64,000 bases of DNA, taken from the NCBI RefSeq assembly GCF_001269985.1, contig NZ_BBZB01000002.1:806001-870000 (forward strand). Direction: 5' to 3'. The notes beneath the pieces are model-generated. The model saw only the letters and a list, made by a program, of their open reading frames with translations, searched no databases and was not told where the DNA came from. Made by a program: the position numbers and the translations under genes. The stretch is from Pseudoalteromonas sp. '520P1 No. 423' (GTDB lineage Bacteria > Pseudomonadota > Gammaproteobacteria > Enterobacterales > Alteromonadaceae). This document shows positions 54,492 through 64,000 of the stretch, in pieces. Position 1 is the stretch's first letter, and each line of letters begins with the position of its first letter.

Positions 54492-56215
54492 TATGCTTTT
54501 ACTCCTTTCTTAAGCCACATATCATCAATAGCACCTGTTTTTATTTGCATTGGGTATACATGCTCTGTTTCATCTATATTAATATCTAAAAATACTAATC
54601 TATCTTTAATTGACATAGCTTTAGCTAATGCCGGCTCTAACTCGTCAATATGATCAACTCGAATACCAACATGCCCATAACTTTCAGCTAATTTAACAAA
54701 ATCAGGAAGTGATTCCATATAAGAAAATGAATGTCGGCCAGAATAAACCATATCTTGCCATTGTCTTACCATGCCTAAAGAGCGGTTATTAAGTGATACT
54801 ATTTTTACGGGTAATCCATACTGCATACACGTTGATAATTCTTGGATATTCATTTGAATAGAACCATCACCCGTTACAACAACAGATTCCTTATCTGGGA
54901 ACGCCAGTTTAACACCCATAGCAGCAGGTAAACCAAAGCCCATCGTGCCTAAACCACCTGAATTAATCCATTGTCTCGGTTTCGCAAATGGATAATACTG
55001 TGCTGCAAACATTTGGTGTTGGCCGACATCTGAGCTGATATAAGCTTCGCCATTGGTCACTTTATATAAGGTTTCAATGACTGTTTGTGGCTTAATTTTG
55101 TCAGAGTCCTTTGAATAACTCATGCATTTTTGATCTCGCCAGTTATTAATTTGGCGCCACCAATCTTCTTGTGCTGCACGGTCTATTTGTATATCACTAC
55201 TATCAATTTCAGTTTGTAGCTGGTCAAATACTGTTTTAAGGTCGCCTACAACGGGAACATGCGCATGAATTGTTTTAGATATGGAAGTCGGATCAACATC
55301 AACATGTACAATTGTTGCATGTGGACAAAATTTATTTACATTATTGGTAACACGATCGTCAAATCGCACACCTAACGCTAATATTACATCAGCACCCGCC
55401 ATTGCTTTATTTGCTTCAAGCGAGCCATGCATTCCTAACATGCCAACAAAATTAGGATGAGTTCCATCGATACCACCTAAGCCCATAAGTGTATTTGTAA
55501 TAGGTGCGTTCAAAGACTCTACTAAGTGTGTTAGTTGCTCTGCAGTATCTGATAATACAACACCACCACCAGAGTAAATGACTAACTTTTTGGCATTTAA
55601 AACTGCGTTAACTGCTTTTTTTATTTGTTTTGGATGTCCTTTATTTGTAGGGTTATATGAGCGCATTTTTATATTTTCAGGCATCTCAAAATCAAACTTC
55701 AATTCAGGATTTAAAATATCCTTCGGTAGCTCAACTACGACAGGGCCAGGTCGACCAGACTTAGCTAAATAAAAAGCTTTAGCTACGATCTCTGGGATCT
55801 TATGGGCATCTCTACAGTTAAAGCTATGTTTTACGATTGGGCGTGAACAACCAACAATATCGGTTTCTTGAAATGCATCATCTCCAATTAAACTTGTAGG
55901 CACTTGGCCAGATAATACAACCATAGGGATAGAGTCCATATAAGCTGTTGCTATGCCGGTTACACAGTTTGTTGCGCCAGGGCCTGAAGTGGCTAATATA
56001 ACACCTACTTCACCTGTTGCACGTGAGTAGCCATCTGCCATATGTGTTGCGGCTTGTTCGTGACGAACTAAAATATGTTTTACGTCATCCTGTACAAAGA
56101 GTGCATCATATATATCTAAAACAGATCCTCCAGGATAGCCAAAAATATACTCTGTATTTAATTCTTTTAGGGCTCTAATTAACAATGCCGCCCCTGACAT
56201 TTTTTGATCACTCAT
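54491..56215 (-). CDS. ilvI: Acetolactate synthase large (catalytic) subunit
   Basis: This 574-residue ThDP enzyme condenses pyruvate to acetolactate, or with 2-ketobutyrate to acetohydroxybutyrate, the first common step of valine, leucine and isoleucine synthesis. The catalytic Glu region is [22 protein letters not shown]. The FAD domain contains [15 protein letters not shown] and GVRFDDRVT. The ThDP-Mg motif is [31 protein letters not shown]. Transcription is probably attenuated by a branched-chain leader peptide and terminator upstream (56243-56366). Confidence 0.97.
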   Translation of the reverse strand: MSDQKMSGAALLIRALKELNTEYIFGYPGGSVLDIYDALFVQDDVKHILVRHEQAATHMADGYSRATGEVGVILATSGPGATNCVTGIATAYMDSIPMVVLSGQVPTSLIGDDAFQETDIVGCSRPIVKHSFNCRDAHKIPEIVAKAFYLAKSGRPGPVVVELPKDILNPELKFDFEMPENIKMRSYNPTNKGHPKQIKKAVNAVLNAKKLVIYSGGGVVLSDTAEQLTHLVESLNAPITNTLMGLGGIDGTHPNFVGMLGMHGSLEANKAMAGADVILALGVRFDDRVTNNVNKFCPHATIVHVDVDPTSISKTIHAHVPVVGDLKTVFDQLQTEIDSSDIQIDRAAQEDWWRQINNWRDQKCMSYSKDSDKIKPQTVIETLYKVTNGEAYISSDVGQHQMFAAQYYPFAKPRQWINSGGLGTMGFGLPAAMGVKLAFPDKESVVVTGDGSIQMNIQELSTCMQYGLPVKIVSLNNRSLGMVRQWQDMVYSGRHSFSYMESLPDFVKLAESYGHVGIRVDHIDELEPALAKAMSIKDRLVFLDINIDETEHVYPMQIKTGAIDDMWLKKGVKA

Positions 56216-56242
56216 TTTAATTCCTCATTCCCTAAAATTAGG

Positions 56243-56272
56243 CAAAAAAAAACCTCCGTTAGATGCGGAGGC
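56243..56272 (-). terminator. Attenuator terminator of ilvIH
   Basis: On the minus strand CCTCCG - CATCTAA - CGGAGG is followed by a run of about ten T. It lies between the leader peptide and ilvI, 27 bases before the ilvI start. It can stop transcription when the leader is translated smoothly. Confidence 0.88.
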
Positions 56273-56297
56273 TTTATTCATTCATTAGCTTTTCACA

Positions 56298-56366
56298 TCA
56301 ACAAGACTCTGGTAGCACTAAAGTGACCAGGACGAGAATGTTGATAAGAATAAATGCTAATTTCAT
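56298..56366 (-). CDS. ilvIH leader peptide (branched-chain amino-acid attenuator)
   Basis: A 22-residue ORF on the minus strand starts MKLAFILINILVLVTLV and ends PESC. Fourteen or so of its residues are Ile, Leu or Val, the amino acids the operon makes. Position, composition and the following terminator are those of a transcription-attenuation leader: scarcity of charged Ile/Leu/Val tRNA stalls the ribosome and prevents the terminator hairpin. Known ilvIH of E. coli is not attenuated, but ilvGMEDA and ilvBN are; here the same logic is inferred for ilvIH. Confidence 0.85.
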   Translation of the reverse strand: MKLAFILINILVLVTLVLPESC

Positions 56367-56587
56367 GTTTAAATACTATTAAATTTTAATTAACGTATTT
56401 TTATGTTTTTTTCACTCTAATGTCAAGTAAGTTTTCAAAATGAATAGATAATGTTTTAATTGTTGCCATTCATATCTTATAGGGATAAATTATGCGCTGT
56501 AATATTAATTGAATTATTTATGCTACTCTGGCTATTTTGAGTATAAAAAACCCTTTGTACTAGTTATTAAGGGTTATCGTATTTAAA

Positions 56588-57140
56588 CTATAATCTTTCT
56601 ATTACAGATGGTGTGAAATCAGTTGTACTGTGACTTCCGCCTGCAATATCTGGAGAACTTCCATGAACGGTTTCAAAAATTGCAATATCTTCGCCTATGT
56701 TAGCACCTGGTGCCATGCCTAAACCACCCAATAAACCAGCACATAAATCTGATAAAATATCACCAAATAGATTTACGTCAAATTCTTCAGGTGTCATTAC
56801 AAGCTTCATACCAGTTGCATCAACAATCATTTAAGTTGATTTAATCTGAGAATACTTTTGTGCTTTTTCTCTGGCGATTTTAAGGAATAAACCTGAAGTA
56901 GATTTAAGAATATTTGCTTTGTGAACTGTGGTTAATTTTTTTCTGTTTTCCCTACCCATGAATAAATGCCTGTGAATTTCCACGTACATTAATGATATCT
57001 ATATTATCATAACGTGCTTTGGTACCAATAAATGAGTTTACAGGTCTGACATTTGCGAATAAATTGAATTTTTTTCTTAAGGTTACATTTATTGAAGTAA
57101 AACCTTCGCCTTTTATTACTGTTATGGTTCGCTTAGCCAT
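56588..57140 (-). pseudogene. Decayed NAD-dependent isocitrate dehydrogenase
   Basis: The N terminus MAKRTITVIKGEG then TLRKKFNLFANVRPV and ARYDNIDIINVR matches the isocitrate/isopropylmalate dehydrogenase start, but with a deletion after GEG and a frameshift near 56955. The frame then gives GRENRKKLTTVHKANILKSTSGLF, a stop, and [47 protein letters not shown] and [12 protein letters not shown]. Several key catalytic regions are missing, so it cannot be functional. It carries a complete N-terminal start and a normal C terminus, so it decayed in place. Confidence 0.88.
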
Positions 57141-57233
57141 TAAACATCCTTTAAATTGGAATAAAGATTTAAAGTATACTTATAACGACTCAGGGGGTTT
57201 TTTAGTTACTTTTTGCTTTTGTTAATAGTTAAA

Positions 57234-58979
57234 TTAATTCACATCTATTCGATTACAGAAGTTTTGTTCTAATAAAGTATTCAGATACCTATCAATACTT
57301 TCAAGTTTTAAACTTTTCACTGCCTTGGCGATAAACTCATTGGTGTAAGCATCAAAATCATAATCTGGTTCGTAAATTTGATTAATACAAAGTAGGGCTA
57401 AACCTAAACAATATAAATGATTGGAAGGTTTTGATATTGAATCACGTGCTGATTTTTTTTTCAGAGCACTGATAGCGTCAAGCCATTCTTTAGACATGTT
57501 ATTTTGAATATTGGCTGTTGAATGATCTGATACAGTTTTAATACCTAAAAGTGTTTCTATTAAAAAAGGAGAGTCTAGATTTAAATCATTTTTGCTAACA
57601 CTTAGCGTATGTATTTGGTTGTTTTTTTCAGCTAAAATAAGATAACAATAATTTAAAATGCATAAGCTTGCTTCTTCAGGTAGAAAATCATAAATTTCCT
57701 GTGCTGCCTGCTCACATGCTAGTATGAGTGATTGCACTTTATTCTTTAAATTAAACGATTGAGCAATGCCTAAGGCATCTAATTGTAACTCTAATATTAT
57801 TTTTAGTATTAATAGAGGTGTACGATTTGCCCCTAACATCATGATAGCGTGACGTATTGAACCTATAAGCTGTTCTGTTCTATTTGCTTTTGAAGCAAGT
57901 AAACATAATGAGTGTGAAATATAAGGATAGTTATTTAATAACTCACATAATTCTTCAACCGAATGGTTATTTTTAGCATTAAGACTGCTTTTTAGTAATT
58001 CAATATTGTCTAATGGTACTTTGCAGCTTAAAGTTTCTTTGATTAAGAGTTCATTCTTTGAGGTAATATTTGCCAAAGCCTCAAACCATATTTTAAATAT
58101 AACACCCTGATCATAACAAATATGCTGTACACGATTCTGCTGTGTCTGATCTTTTGTTAAAGAAAAGCGCCCTTTGCTTGAGTTCTCAGCCTCTGGGATC
58201 GTAAAACATAAGTTAATAATGTTATCTTTTTTATAGAATTGTCCAATATGATAGCAATCTGGCTTAGTACTGATTTTAGTACCGGGCATAACACAAGGTA
58301 AATAATTTAAAAGCTTCTTTAAAATAGTTTGTACATTAGACTGATCGCAACTTATATATAAAGTGGAAATAGCAGCGGTTAAGCTTTTTGCTTTATTGTT
58401 TTTTGCTAATGTAATTTCTTTTGATATTAGTGTTGAAATACTAATGATGAGTGTATTGATATCAATTAATGCGCTTTGGTTTTTTCCTAAAATTACTTGC
58501 TTATATAATGTTAGATTATTAAATACGGTGTGTATTATTCCTTGTGGTATTTGAGCATAGTTCATTAACTTGAGTGCCAGGGTATTACGAAGTTTATAAA
58601 GCTTCAATCCTTGAGATGATATTTTTTGATTAGACGCAATGGCATTATTTTCTTTTTGAATGCATATATACTGGCATAAACACGCTGAAATGAGTTGCTG
58701 GCGTATAACGTGATTGATACCTAAACTATGACAAATACATAATACGATGATGATTTGGTTAATAACAAGGTTTGTTGTATAACCTTGTTTTTCCAAATAA
58801 AAACTGAGCCTAGCTTGCATTGCATTTGGATTTAACTCATAAAATTGATCAAACTTTTCAGATAAGAGGCTAATTGTTGGAAAGATACTTTTCCATTTAT
58901 CTTTGTGATAATACAAACCTAATAAAGTTTGTGTTTCACTGACTAAAATAACAAGCTCTTTGGCTGATAATTTATTCAT
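57234..58979 (-). CDS. Hypothetical protein, possibly HDOD-like
   Basis: The start is set at ATG 58979, which overlaps the upstream DUF3192 stop by 8 bases; an in-frame start at 59024 would extend further into that gene. The product has about 581 residues and is mostly helical. A segment near the C-terminal third (LIGSIRHAIMMLGANRTPLLILKIIL) resembles an HDOD/HD-related helix pattern seen in signalling proteins, but the domain is not certain. There are no TM segments or signal peptide. Gene order after xni and DUF3192 suggests one leftward transcript. Confidence 0.65.
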   Translation of the reverse strand: MNKLSAKELVILVSETQTLLGLYYHKDKWKSIFPTISLLSEKFDQFYELNPNAMQARLSFYLEKQGYTTNLVINQIIIVLCICHSLGINHVIRQQLISACLCQYICIQKENNAIASNQKISSQGLKLYKLRNTLALKLMNYAQIPQGIIHTVFNNLTLYKQVILGKNQSALIDINTLIISISTLISKEITLAKNNKAKSLTAAISTLYISCDQSNVQTILKKLLNYLPCVMPGTKISTKPDCYHIGQFYKKDNIINLCFTIPEAENSSKGRFSLTKDQTQQNRVQHICYDQGVIFKIWFEALANITSKNELLIKETLSCKVPLDNIELLKSSLNAKNNHSVEELCELLNNYPYISHSLCLLASKANRTEQLIGSIRHAIMMLGANRTPLLILKIILELQLDALGIAQSFNLKNKVQSLILACEQAAQEIYDFLPEEASLCILNYCYLILAEKNNQIHTLSVSKNDLNLDSPFLIETLLGIKTVSDHSTANIQNNMSKEWLDAISALKKKSARDSISKPSNHLYCLGLALLCINQIYEPDYDFDAYTNEFIAKAVKSLKLESIDRYLNTLLEQNFCNRIDVN

Positions 58980-59361
58980 GTGAAATATTTTCGTATGCTT
59001 TATCAGCGCCAGGTCCCCAAGCAATGAGTAAATTATTTTTAAACATTAAACCTGTACACTCATCTACTGTTGTGATGCCATCTGATTTCATATGCTGAGT
59101 ACGGTAATACAAAATTTGATATGTATCAGTAGGGGTTTTCTTTGCAAAAGTCAGATCTGGAGATCCTAAAGTTTCGATAACGGTATCAGAATATCTTGGA
59201 TTTTTAAGCTTTAAATTAGAAATGAAGCGTTTATTGTATGACTGGCGATCTTGCCAATTCATGGTTGCAGGGTCATCTTTATAAAACAACATCACTGAAG
59301 CAGCTAAAACCGCGTAAACACCTAAGCCTAATAAAATGTATCGAAAAATCTTTTTTGTCAT
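58972..59361 (-). CDS. DUF3192 family membrane-anchored protein
   Basis: This 129-residue protein has one N-terminal TM (KIFRYILLGLGVYAVLAASVMLFY) and a periplasmic domain with LGSPDLTFAKKT, YQILYYRTQHMKSDGITTVDECTGLMFKNN, the hallmark of DUF3192. The fold is related to the SmpA/BamE type. Function unknown. It lies 7 bases after xni, a pairing that recurs in Alteromonadales and Shewanella as far as I recall. Confidence 0.87.
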   Translation of the reverse strand: MTKKIFRYILLGLGVYAVLAASVMLFYKDDPATMNWQDRQSYNKRFISNLKLKNPRYSDTVIETLGSPDLTFAKKTPTDTYQILYYRTQHMKSDGITTVDECTGLMFKNNLLIAWGPGADKAYENISHE

Positions 59362-59368
59362 AAGTTTT

Positions 59369-60148
59369 TTAACTCAGTTTTACTCTTAATTGCTTTAATG
59401 AAAATCCTAGATTTATATCTGTACGTAATGTAACTAAAACCTTTGCAGTTATAAAATCAGATATTGAGTTTGTCAGTTTTATTTTTATCTTATCTGGTAA
59501 ATTGTCACTGGCTAAAGCTGATTCTACACTGGCATTTTCGGTTAATATCGTTAATGCTGTTCTCTTACCTATCCCTTTGACACCAGGTATATCATTGGTA
59601 TTATCGCCTGCTAAAGCCCAAAACTCTACTAATTTGTCAATTGGTAAATTAAATTTATCCTTGATATCAAGGGGTGTGATGAACTTTTTCGAAAAATAAT
59701 CATATATTGAAATATGCTGATCCAGTAAAGGTAAAAAACCTTTATCTGTAGAGATAATAGTGCACGGAATGTTTTGACCTGATATTTTAGTAGCAAGCGT
59801 TGCTATAATATCGTCAGCTTCATCTTGCTCTGGTGAAAATGACATAATCCCTGCATCATTGAAACCTTGCTTAAAAGTACTAAGGCTGTTTTTAAGTGCT
59901 GTTGGCATTTCATTTCTATTTTGTTTATAGTTTTCATAGTAGGTATAACGCCAGCTTTTATCACCATCAAATACTGCAATAGCATGTGTGGCTTGTGATA
60001 GTTTTAATAGTTTATTTGTCGCATTCATAACCCTTTGATGAGCCGAGTTTATTATTTGTTCATCAGTTAAGTGCTTATGGCTACTATCTACTGCATAAAT
60101 ACGCCTAATTAAATTTAAAGCATCTATTAATAATACGTTTGTTGACAT
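59369..60148 (-). CDS. xni: Flap endonuclease Xni (exonuclease IX)
   Basis: The product has 259 residues. It is related to the 5'-3' exonuclease domain of DNA polymerase I: LLIDALNLIRRIYAVD, IAVFDGDKSWRYTYYENYKQNR, EQDEADDIIATLATK, IISTDKGFLPLL and the helix-hairpin-helix NDIPGVKGIGKRTALTIL. Acidic metal-binding residues are kept in these motifs. It removes 5' flaps during replication and repair. Length matches the Xni family. Confidence 0.93.
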   Translation of the reverse strand: MSTNVLLIDALNLIRRIYAVDSSHKHLTDEQIINSAHQRVMNATNKLLKLSQATHAIAVFDGDKSWRYTYYENYKQNRNEMPTALKNSLSTFKQGFNDAGIMSFSPEQDEADDIIATLATKISGQNIPCTIISTDKGFLPLLDQHISIYDYFSKKFITPLDIKDKFNLPIDKLVEFWALAGDNTNDIPGVKGIGKRTALTILTENASVESALASDNLPDKIKIKLTNSISDFITAKVLVTLRTDINLGFSLKQLRVKLS

Positions 60149-60364
60149 TGTTTTTTGTTTAGCCCTTTATTTATAAACCAAACGACTGCAAAGTATTTGC
60201 TTTTGACATCTAATACATTACTGTGATTGGTGTGTGGGCTTAATTCCAATTTAAATTAGATGGCTAACTTAATAGAATTATTATTACGCGCCCTTAATCA
60301 TATTATTTTAACGATTTCTTCAATAATTATCAGTAAAAGCGGCGTAATTGAACAAATATTATTT
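60149..60364. other. Gap between xni and ppnN
   Basis: About 216 bp without a gene. No clear hairpin terminator was seen; it probably holds the xni promoter and the ppnN 3' region. Confidence 0.4.
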
Positions 60365-61723
60365 TCAGACTTTAATTTTATAACAAGGTATATATGCTGA
60401 GCCGGGTAACTTCATTCTGCCTTGTTTAACAAAAGCTTTTAAAAGACTATCCATATCTTTCATCAAATCAGGATCTCCTTGTATTTCAAATGGGCCATTT
60501 CTTTTAATTTCTTGAATGCCCTCATCTTTAACATTCCCTGCAACTATACCTGAAAATGCACGTCTTAAATTAGCAGCAAGTTGTTGTGCTGGTTGCGATA
60601 AATGTAAGTTTAAGTTGGACATATTGTCATGAGTTGGGGCAAAAGGTAATTGAAATTCCGGTTCTATCTTTAGTGTCCAATTAAAATGATAGGCATCACC
60701 TTTTTCTTTACGGTACTCTCTTACTTTTACCATTTCTTGTTTTAAATAAGCAGCAACAGCATTAGGATCATCAATAATGACTTTAAATTTTGCAAGGGCA
60801 CTATCACCGAGTGTTTTTTGCACAAAAAGAGAGATTTCATCAAAGTAGGCTTTACTTTCTTTAGGACCTGTTAATATAACAGGTAAACACTGCTGCTCGT
60901 TGGCAGGATGAAGTAATATACCTAATAGGTATAATAATTCTTCTGCTGTACCTGCACCTCCTGGGAAAATAATGATCCCGTGGCTGATCCTTACAAATGC
61001 TTCTAACCTTTTTTCTATATCAGGTAAAATAGTAAGTTCGTTTACGATTGGATTTGGTGGTTCTGCTGCGATAATGCTGGGTTCAGTTAGACCAACATAA
61101 CGGTTATCACGGATCCTTTGTTTAGCATGACCGATAGTTGCACCTTTCATTGGACCTTTCATTGCACCTGGCCCACATCCAGTACATATATTTAATCCCC
61201 TTAATCCAAGTTGGTAGCCAACCTCTTTGGTATATCTGTATTCATTATCAGCAATAGAGTGTCCACCCCAACAGACAATCATATTGGGCTCTTTTTTGAT
61301 GGGTAGGGCATTGGCATTACGCAGCATATCAAATACCACATGGGTAATATGGTTTGAGTCAGTCAGATTAATGCGGTTATTATCGTATTTACTTTGAATA
61401 AATAAAATATCTCGAATAACAGAAAATAAATGCTCGTGAATACCTCTAATAATTTGTCCATCCACGAAAGCGGTTTCAGGAGGGTTATGTAATTCAATTT
61501 TGATGCCGCGTTCTCGGCATAATAGGTTTATATCGAAATTTTTATAATTTTCGTATATTTCAGAACTTGAATCGGTATGGCTGCCAACATTTAATACAGC
61601 TAATGAGCAATTTCTAAATAGCGTATATAAATTGCTGGTTGAAGATTTTTTAAGAGAATCTACTTCCAATTGTGAAAGTAGATCTAATATACCTATAGGG
61701 TTTAATTGTATACTCATACGCAT
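60365..61723 (-). CDS. ppnN: Nucleotide 5'-monophosphate nucleosidase PpnN (YgdH)
   Basis: This 452-residue protein belongs to the LOG/lysine-decarboxylase-like fold. The motif [24 protein letters not shown] (PGGxGTxxE) forms the phosphoribosyl-binding loop, with [22 protein letters not shown] as the second conserved site. N- and C-terminal extensions (DUF4478 and DUF3412-type) are present, as in E. coli PpnN. It cleaves purine and pyrimidine NMPs to base and ribose-5-phosphate, and the E. coli enzyme responds to ppGpp. Confidence 0.95.
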   Translation of the reverse strand: MRMSIQLNPIGILDLLSQLEVDSLKKSSTSNLYTLFRNCSLAVLNVGSHTDSSSEIYENYKNFDINLLCRERGIKIELHNPPETAFVDGQIIRGIHEHLFSVIRDILFIQSKYDNNRINLTDSNHITHVVFDMLRNANALPIKKEPNMIVCWGGHSIADNEYRYTKEVGYQLGLRGLNICTGCGPGAMKGPMKGATIGHAKQRIRDNRYVGLTEPSIIAAEPPNPIVNELTILPDIEKRLEAFVRISHGIIIFPGGAGTAEELLYLLGILLHPANEQQCLPVILTGPKESKAYFDEISLFVQKTLGDSALAKFKVIIDDPNAVAAYLKQEMVKVREYRKEKGDAYHFNWTLKIEPEFQLPFAPTHDNMSNLNLHLSQPAQQLAANLRRAFSGIVAGNVKDEGIQEIKRNGPFEIQGDPDLMKDMDSLLKAFVKQGRMKLPGSAYIPCYKIKV

Positions 61724-61774
61724 TCCTTAAATAACTATATAATTTAAATATAGTTTTTAATTTAATAAATGCGA

Positions 61775-63310
61775 TTATTTTTTAAAAATTATACGATCTC
61801 TACCTGAATTTTTAGCTTCATACAGTGCTGCATCTGCACGATCAAAGACCTCGAGTATGCTGTCATTAACTTTAAATTGACTTGCACCCAGTGATATAGT
61901 GATCCGCAGGTTTTTACTTTTAAATTTAAAAGGAATCGCTTTAATCGTTTTCCTGATTTTTTCAAGTGGTGCTGCAATTTGTTTTAGATCTGAATTAGGC
62001 ATAATAATCACAAATTCTTCACCGCCAAAGCGGGCAATAAAGTCTGTAACTCGCACTGACTTTTTAAGAGCATTGGCGAGGACTTGCAGTGTTTTATCTC
62101 CGGCACTATGACCAAATGTATCATTTACACTTTTGAAATGATCAATATCAATGACAACTAAACATAAATCATGATGACTTCTTTTAAAAGTATTGTATTC
62201 TAATTCAATTCTTTCATCATAAGCTGCGCGATTTGGTAATTTTGTTAAGCTATCTTGTAAGCTTTTAAATCGTTGTTCTGCTAATCTTTCTTTATAGTCA
62301 CTAGTCTCATTTTCTAAAGAGTTTATTTTGTTTTGCATCTCTTTGAGTGTATTGGCTAATGACTCTCTCTCTGATAGCTCAAGGTCTTCTTTAAACTTAA
62401 TATCGAGTGTTAATGCTTCGAGTTTTTGGCCAACAATCATTTTTAAAGAATCAATTGTTGACGCTTCTTCTGTTTCAGATGAAAGTTGAGAAATTTTTAA
62501 CTCAATTTTTTTATTTAAATCAGCCATTTTATGACCAACTTCTTTTGAGCGTTGCACTGAATCTAGCAGTGTTTGATGCAACAGCGTGAGCGTCTCATTC
62601 ACATTGAGTAAAAATTGCTGCGCCGTATCTCTTTCTTTAGAAATACTGGAAATGATAATGCGGATAATACTAATGCACGCGTCTAATAATACTTCAAGCT
62701 TAAAATCTTGACTGATCAGTGCTTTTATTTTTTCAAACTCAAGGGCATTTAGTCCTTCAAAAGCCAGTTCACTTGTTAAGTTTAATAGCTCTTGCGCTAA
62801 ATTTGGCGCCAATTGAGGTTGTTCGGAATTTAAATTACCATGTTTATTACTAAGCACTTGATGGTAAATTTCGACAAGTTTTGATAGTAAAGGAATGAAG
62901 TCAGAAGTGGCTTTAATACCATCTAAATCATTAGACAGCAGGTTTCTTAGACTGCGGCGGAGGTCATCAGGTACCCCTTTAGTTTTTTGTAATTTTTTAC
63001 CTGCATCATTGACACTTTGCTGGAGTTGTCTGATGTTAGAGTCTTGTTTGGTTACTTGTGCTTTTAAAATACTTGAAATTTCATCAATGAAAGGAGATAA
63101 CACTTCAAAATCGACACCTTTATTTAATAATGCTCGAAATTTAGCTAGTTTATTATCAAGTTCTAAATCTTGGCCTTTACAAACAAGGGATAACTTTGCA
63201 ACAAACTGCGTTAAGGTACCAAGCTGAGATTGCCTTGCTGTTTCAATAATATCTCTATTTTTGATTGCTTTATTTAGTTTGTTTTGTAAGGTTTCTAATT
63301 GATTTGACAC
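61775..63310 (-). CDS. Diguanylate cyclase (GGDEF), cytoplasmic coiled-coil sensor
   Basis: The product has 511 residues. The N-terminal 340 residues are helical with coiled coils (LRQLQQSVNDAGKKLQKTK, LEALTLDIKFKEDLELSERESLANTLKEMQNKINSLENE) and no TM helices. The C-terminal GGDEF domain has DSLTKLPNRAAYDERIELEY, VVIDIDHFKSVNDTFGHSAGDKTL and active site RFGGEEFVIIMP. An inhibitory I-site RVTD lies five residues before it. It synthesises cyclic-di-GMP and so affects surface attachment. GGEEF is an accepted active variant. It is likely monocistronic. Confidence 0.92.
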   Translation of the reverse strand: MSNQLETLQNKLNKAIKNRDIIETARQSQLGTLTQFVAKLSLVCKGQDLELDNKLAKFRALLNKGVDFEVLSPFIDEISSILKAQVTKQDSNIRQLQQSVNDAGKKLQKTKGVPDDLRRSLRNLLSNDLDGIKATSDFIPLLSKLVEIYHQVLSNKHGNLNSEQPQLAPNLAQELLNLTSELAFEGLNALEFEKIKALISQDFKLEVLLDACISIIRIIISSISKERDTAQQFLLNVNETLTLLHQTLLDSVQRSKEVGHKMADLNKKIELKISQLSSETEEASTIDSLKMIVGQKLEALTLDIKFKEDLELSERESLANTLKEMQNKINSLENETSDYKERLAEQRFKSLQDSLTKLPNRAAYDERIELEYNTFKRSHHDLCLVVIDIDHFKSVNDTFGHSAGDKTLQVLANALKKSVRVTDFIARFGGEEFVIIMPNSDLKQIAAPLEKIRKTIKAIPFKFKSKNLRITISLGASQFKVNDSILEVFDRADAALYEAKNSGRDRIIFKK

Positions 63311-63405
63311 TAACTTCCGTCTTCCTTTCCAGTGAAATTAACAATAATAACTTTTATAGTATACGTAAATAAGATAAAAGCTAAACCGCGTAGTAAGTAT
63401 TTTAG

Positions 63406-63594
63406 CTAATCTTTATTATTTATGATATTCAGCGAGATTGGCATTTTTAAAATTTGGTCTCTTTCTCTTTGCGTTAATAGGATCCAATCTTGGATCTCAG
63501 TATCTGTTCGACCACAGCCTTCGCAAAAACCTTTCAAACGATAGCACTGTCCGATACACGCTGTTTTATATTGTGTCTTTTTAATTTTTGGCAT
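63406..63594 (-). CDS. DUF1289 family small protein
   Basis: The product has 62 residues with the DUF1289 pattern: C-Q-C spacing in ACIGQCYRLKGFCEGCGRTDTEIQDW followed by ERDQIL. The Cys set probably binds a metal. Many DUF1289 proteins are annotated as Fe-S-like; function unknown. It is divergent from the protease gene that begins at 63693. Confidence 0.87.
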   Translation of the reverse strand: MPKIKKTQYKTACIGQCYRLKGFCEGCGRTDTEIQDWILLTQRERDQILKMPISLNIINNKD

Positions 63595-63692
63595 TATTTT
63601 CTTTTAAATTAGCTCTGTTGAACTCAGTTACATCTTTATTGACTATGTTATCATTATAGACGAATTTTTTATAACATATTAAAGGGAAAAGT

Positions 63693-64000
63693 ATGCTAAA
63701 AGTTATTGCTTGGGGATTTATATTTTTAAGCTTTTTTGTATCAGCTAAGGATTACAGTAAATTATATGAAAAACTTGATGAATCTGTTGTCATAATTTAC
63801 TCAGATACTGAGCAAGTAAGAGCCCAGAATAATGAATTAGTCTCTTTTACTTCAAGTAGTTTAGGTACAGGCACGCTGATAAATTCAGAAGGTTTAATTT
63901 TAACAGCTGCGCATGTTGTAAACAGTGCTGATGAGCTAACTGTTGAAGTTCAAGGTAAAGGGCAGTTTAAAGCAAAAGTCTTATCGAGTTATCAAGCTGC
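63693..64000 (+). CDS. Trypsin-like/HtrA-type serine protease, 3' end outside window
   Basis: ATG 63693 follows AAAGGGAAAAG. The visible N terminus has a signal peptide (MLKVIAWGFIFLSFFVSA) and a trypsin-like core with SSLGTGTLINSEGLILTAAHVVNSADELTVEV; the His of TAAHVV is the catalytic one. The GxG-loop spacing matches HtrA/Deg-like enzymes. Asp and Ser catalytic residues lie past the window end. It is periplasmic and probably degrades or senses misfolded proteins. Confidence 0.82.
   Translation, partial: MLKVIAWGFIFLSFFVSAKDYSKLYEKLDESVVIIYSDTEQVRAQNNELVSFTSSSLGTGTLINSEGLILTAAHVVNSADELTVEVQGKGQFKAKVLSSYQA

Overview
The window is low-GC (AT-rich) DNA from a marine gammaproteobacterium, most likely of the order Alteromonadales (Pseudoalteromonas/Colwellia-like). 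The evidence is the rimO, hup, ilvIH, xni, DUF3192 and ppnN gene set, an Oar-like TonB receptor, PPC-tailed secreted proteases, REP-associated (RAYT) transposases with GACAGGCAT end motifs, and a type-B L36 gene. This placement is inferred from gene content; no rRNA or tRNA gene was seen.

Bases 1-13130 hold the most unusual locus. A giant secreted protein, open at the left edge, has at least 16 acidic TSP3-type calcium-binding repeats followed by Fn3/Ig-like domains. It is followed by a 2157-residue exported protein with Big_1-like and LamG-like domains and a C-terminal PD-(D/E)XK nuclease motif. Two small overlapping or closely spaced genes follow, the second strongly acidic. I read this as a candidate two-giant-protein polymorphic toxin system with immunity genes.

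Bases 13131-19225 are a mobile-element region. An IS3-family element sits in the last codons of a RAYT transposase gene with a TAT target duplication. A second RAYT copy is decayed, and a 78-bp sequence is repeated near both. Between them lies a small module of a flavoprotein with a Cys-rich tail and an ACR3-like arsenite transporter.

Bases 19756-28108 encode a secreted serine protease, an EEP-family lipoprotein, a large zinc metalloprotease, Zur-type L36 (rpmJ2), a photolyase and a DUF2256 protein. Bases 28178-35482 are a leftward cluster: NtrY-like kinase, sigma-54 regulator, and a MacB-like ABC exporter with its adaptor behind a probable sigma-54 promoter. Small secreted proteins, one of them broken, lie just beyond.

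Bases 36600-45800 hold a DUF1570-like lipoprotein cut short by a stop codon, a small secreted peptide, a uracil-DNA-glycosylase-like protein, a LytS/LytTR two-component pair, insertion-sequence remnants and rimO. Bases 45817-52938 hold an Oar-like TonB receptor with a perfect 32-bp palindrome in its upstream region, diverging from a three-gene exopolysaccharide export set.

Bases 52939-64000 are mainly housekeeping: a decayed alkyltransferase-like gene, HU, ilvIH with an attenuator leader peptide, a decayed isocitrate dehydrogenase, xni, ppnN, a diguanylate cyclase, DUF1289, and the start of a trypsin-like protease. Decayed genes and IS remnants at many places suggest active genome erosion.
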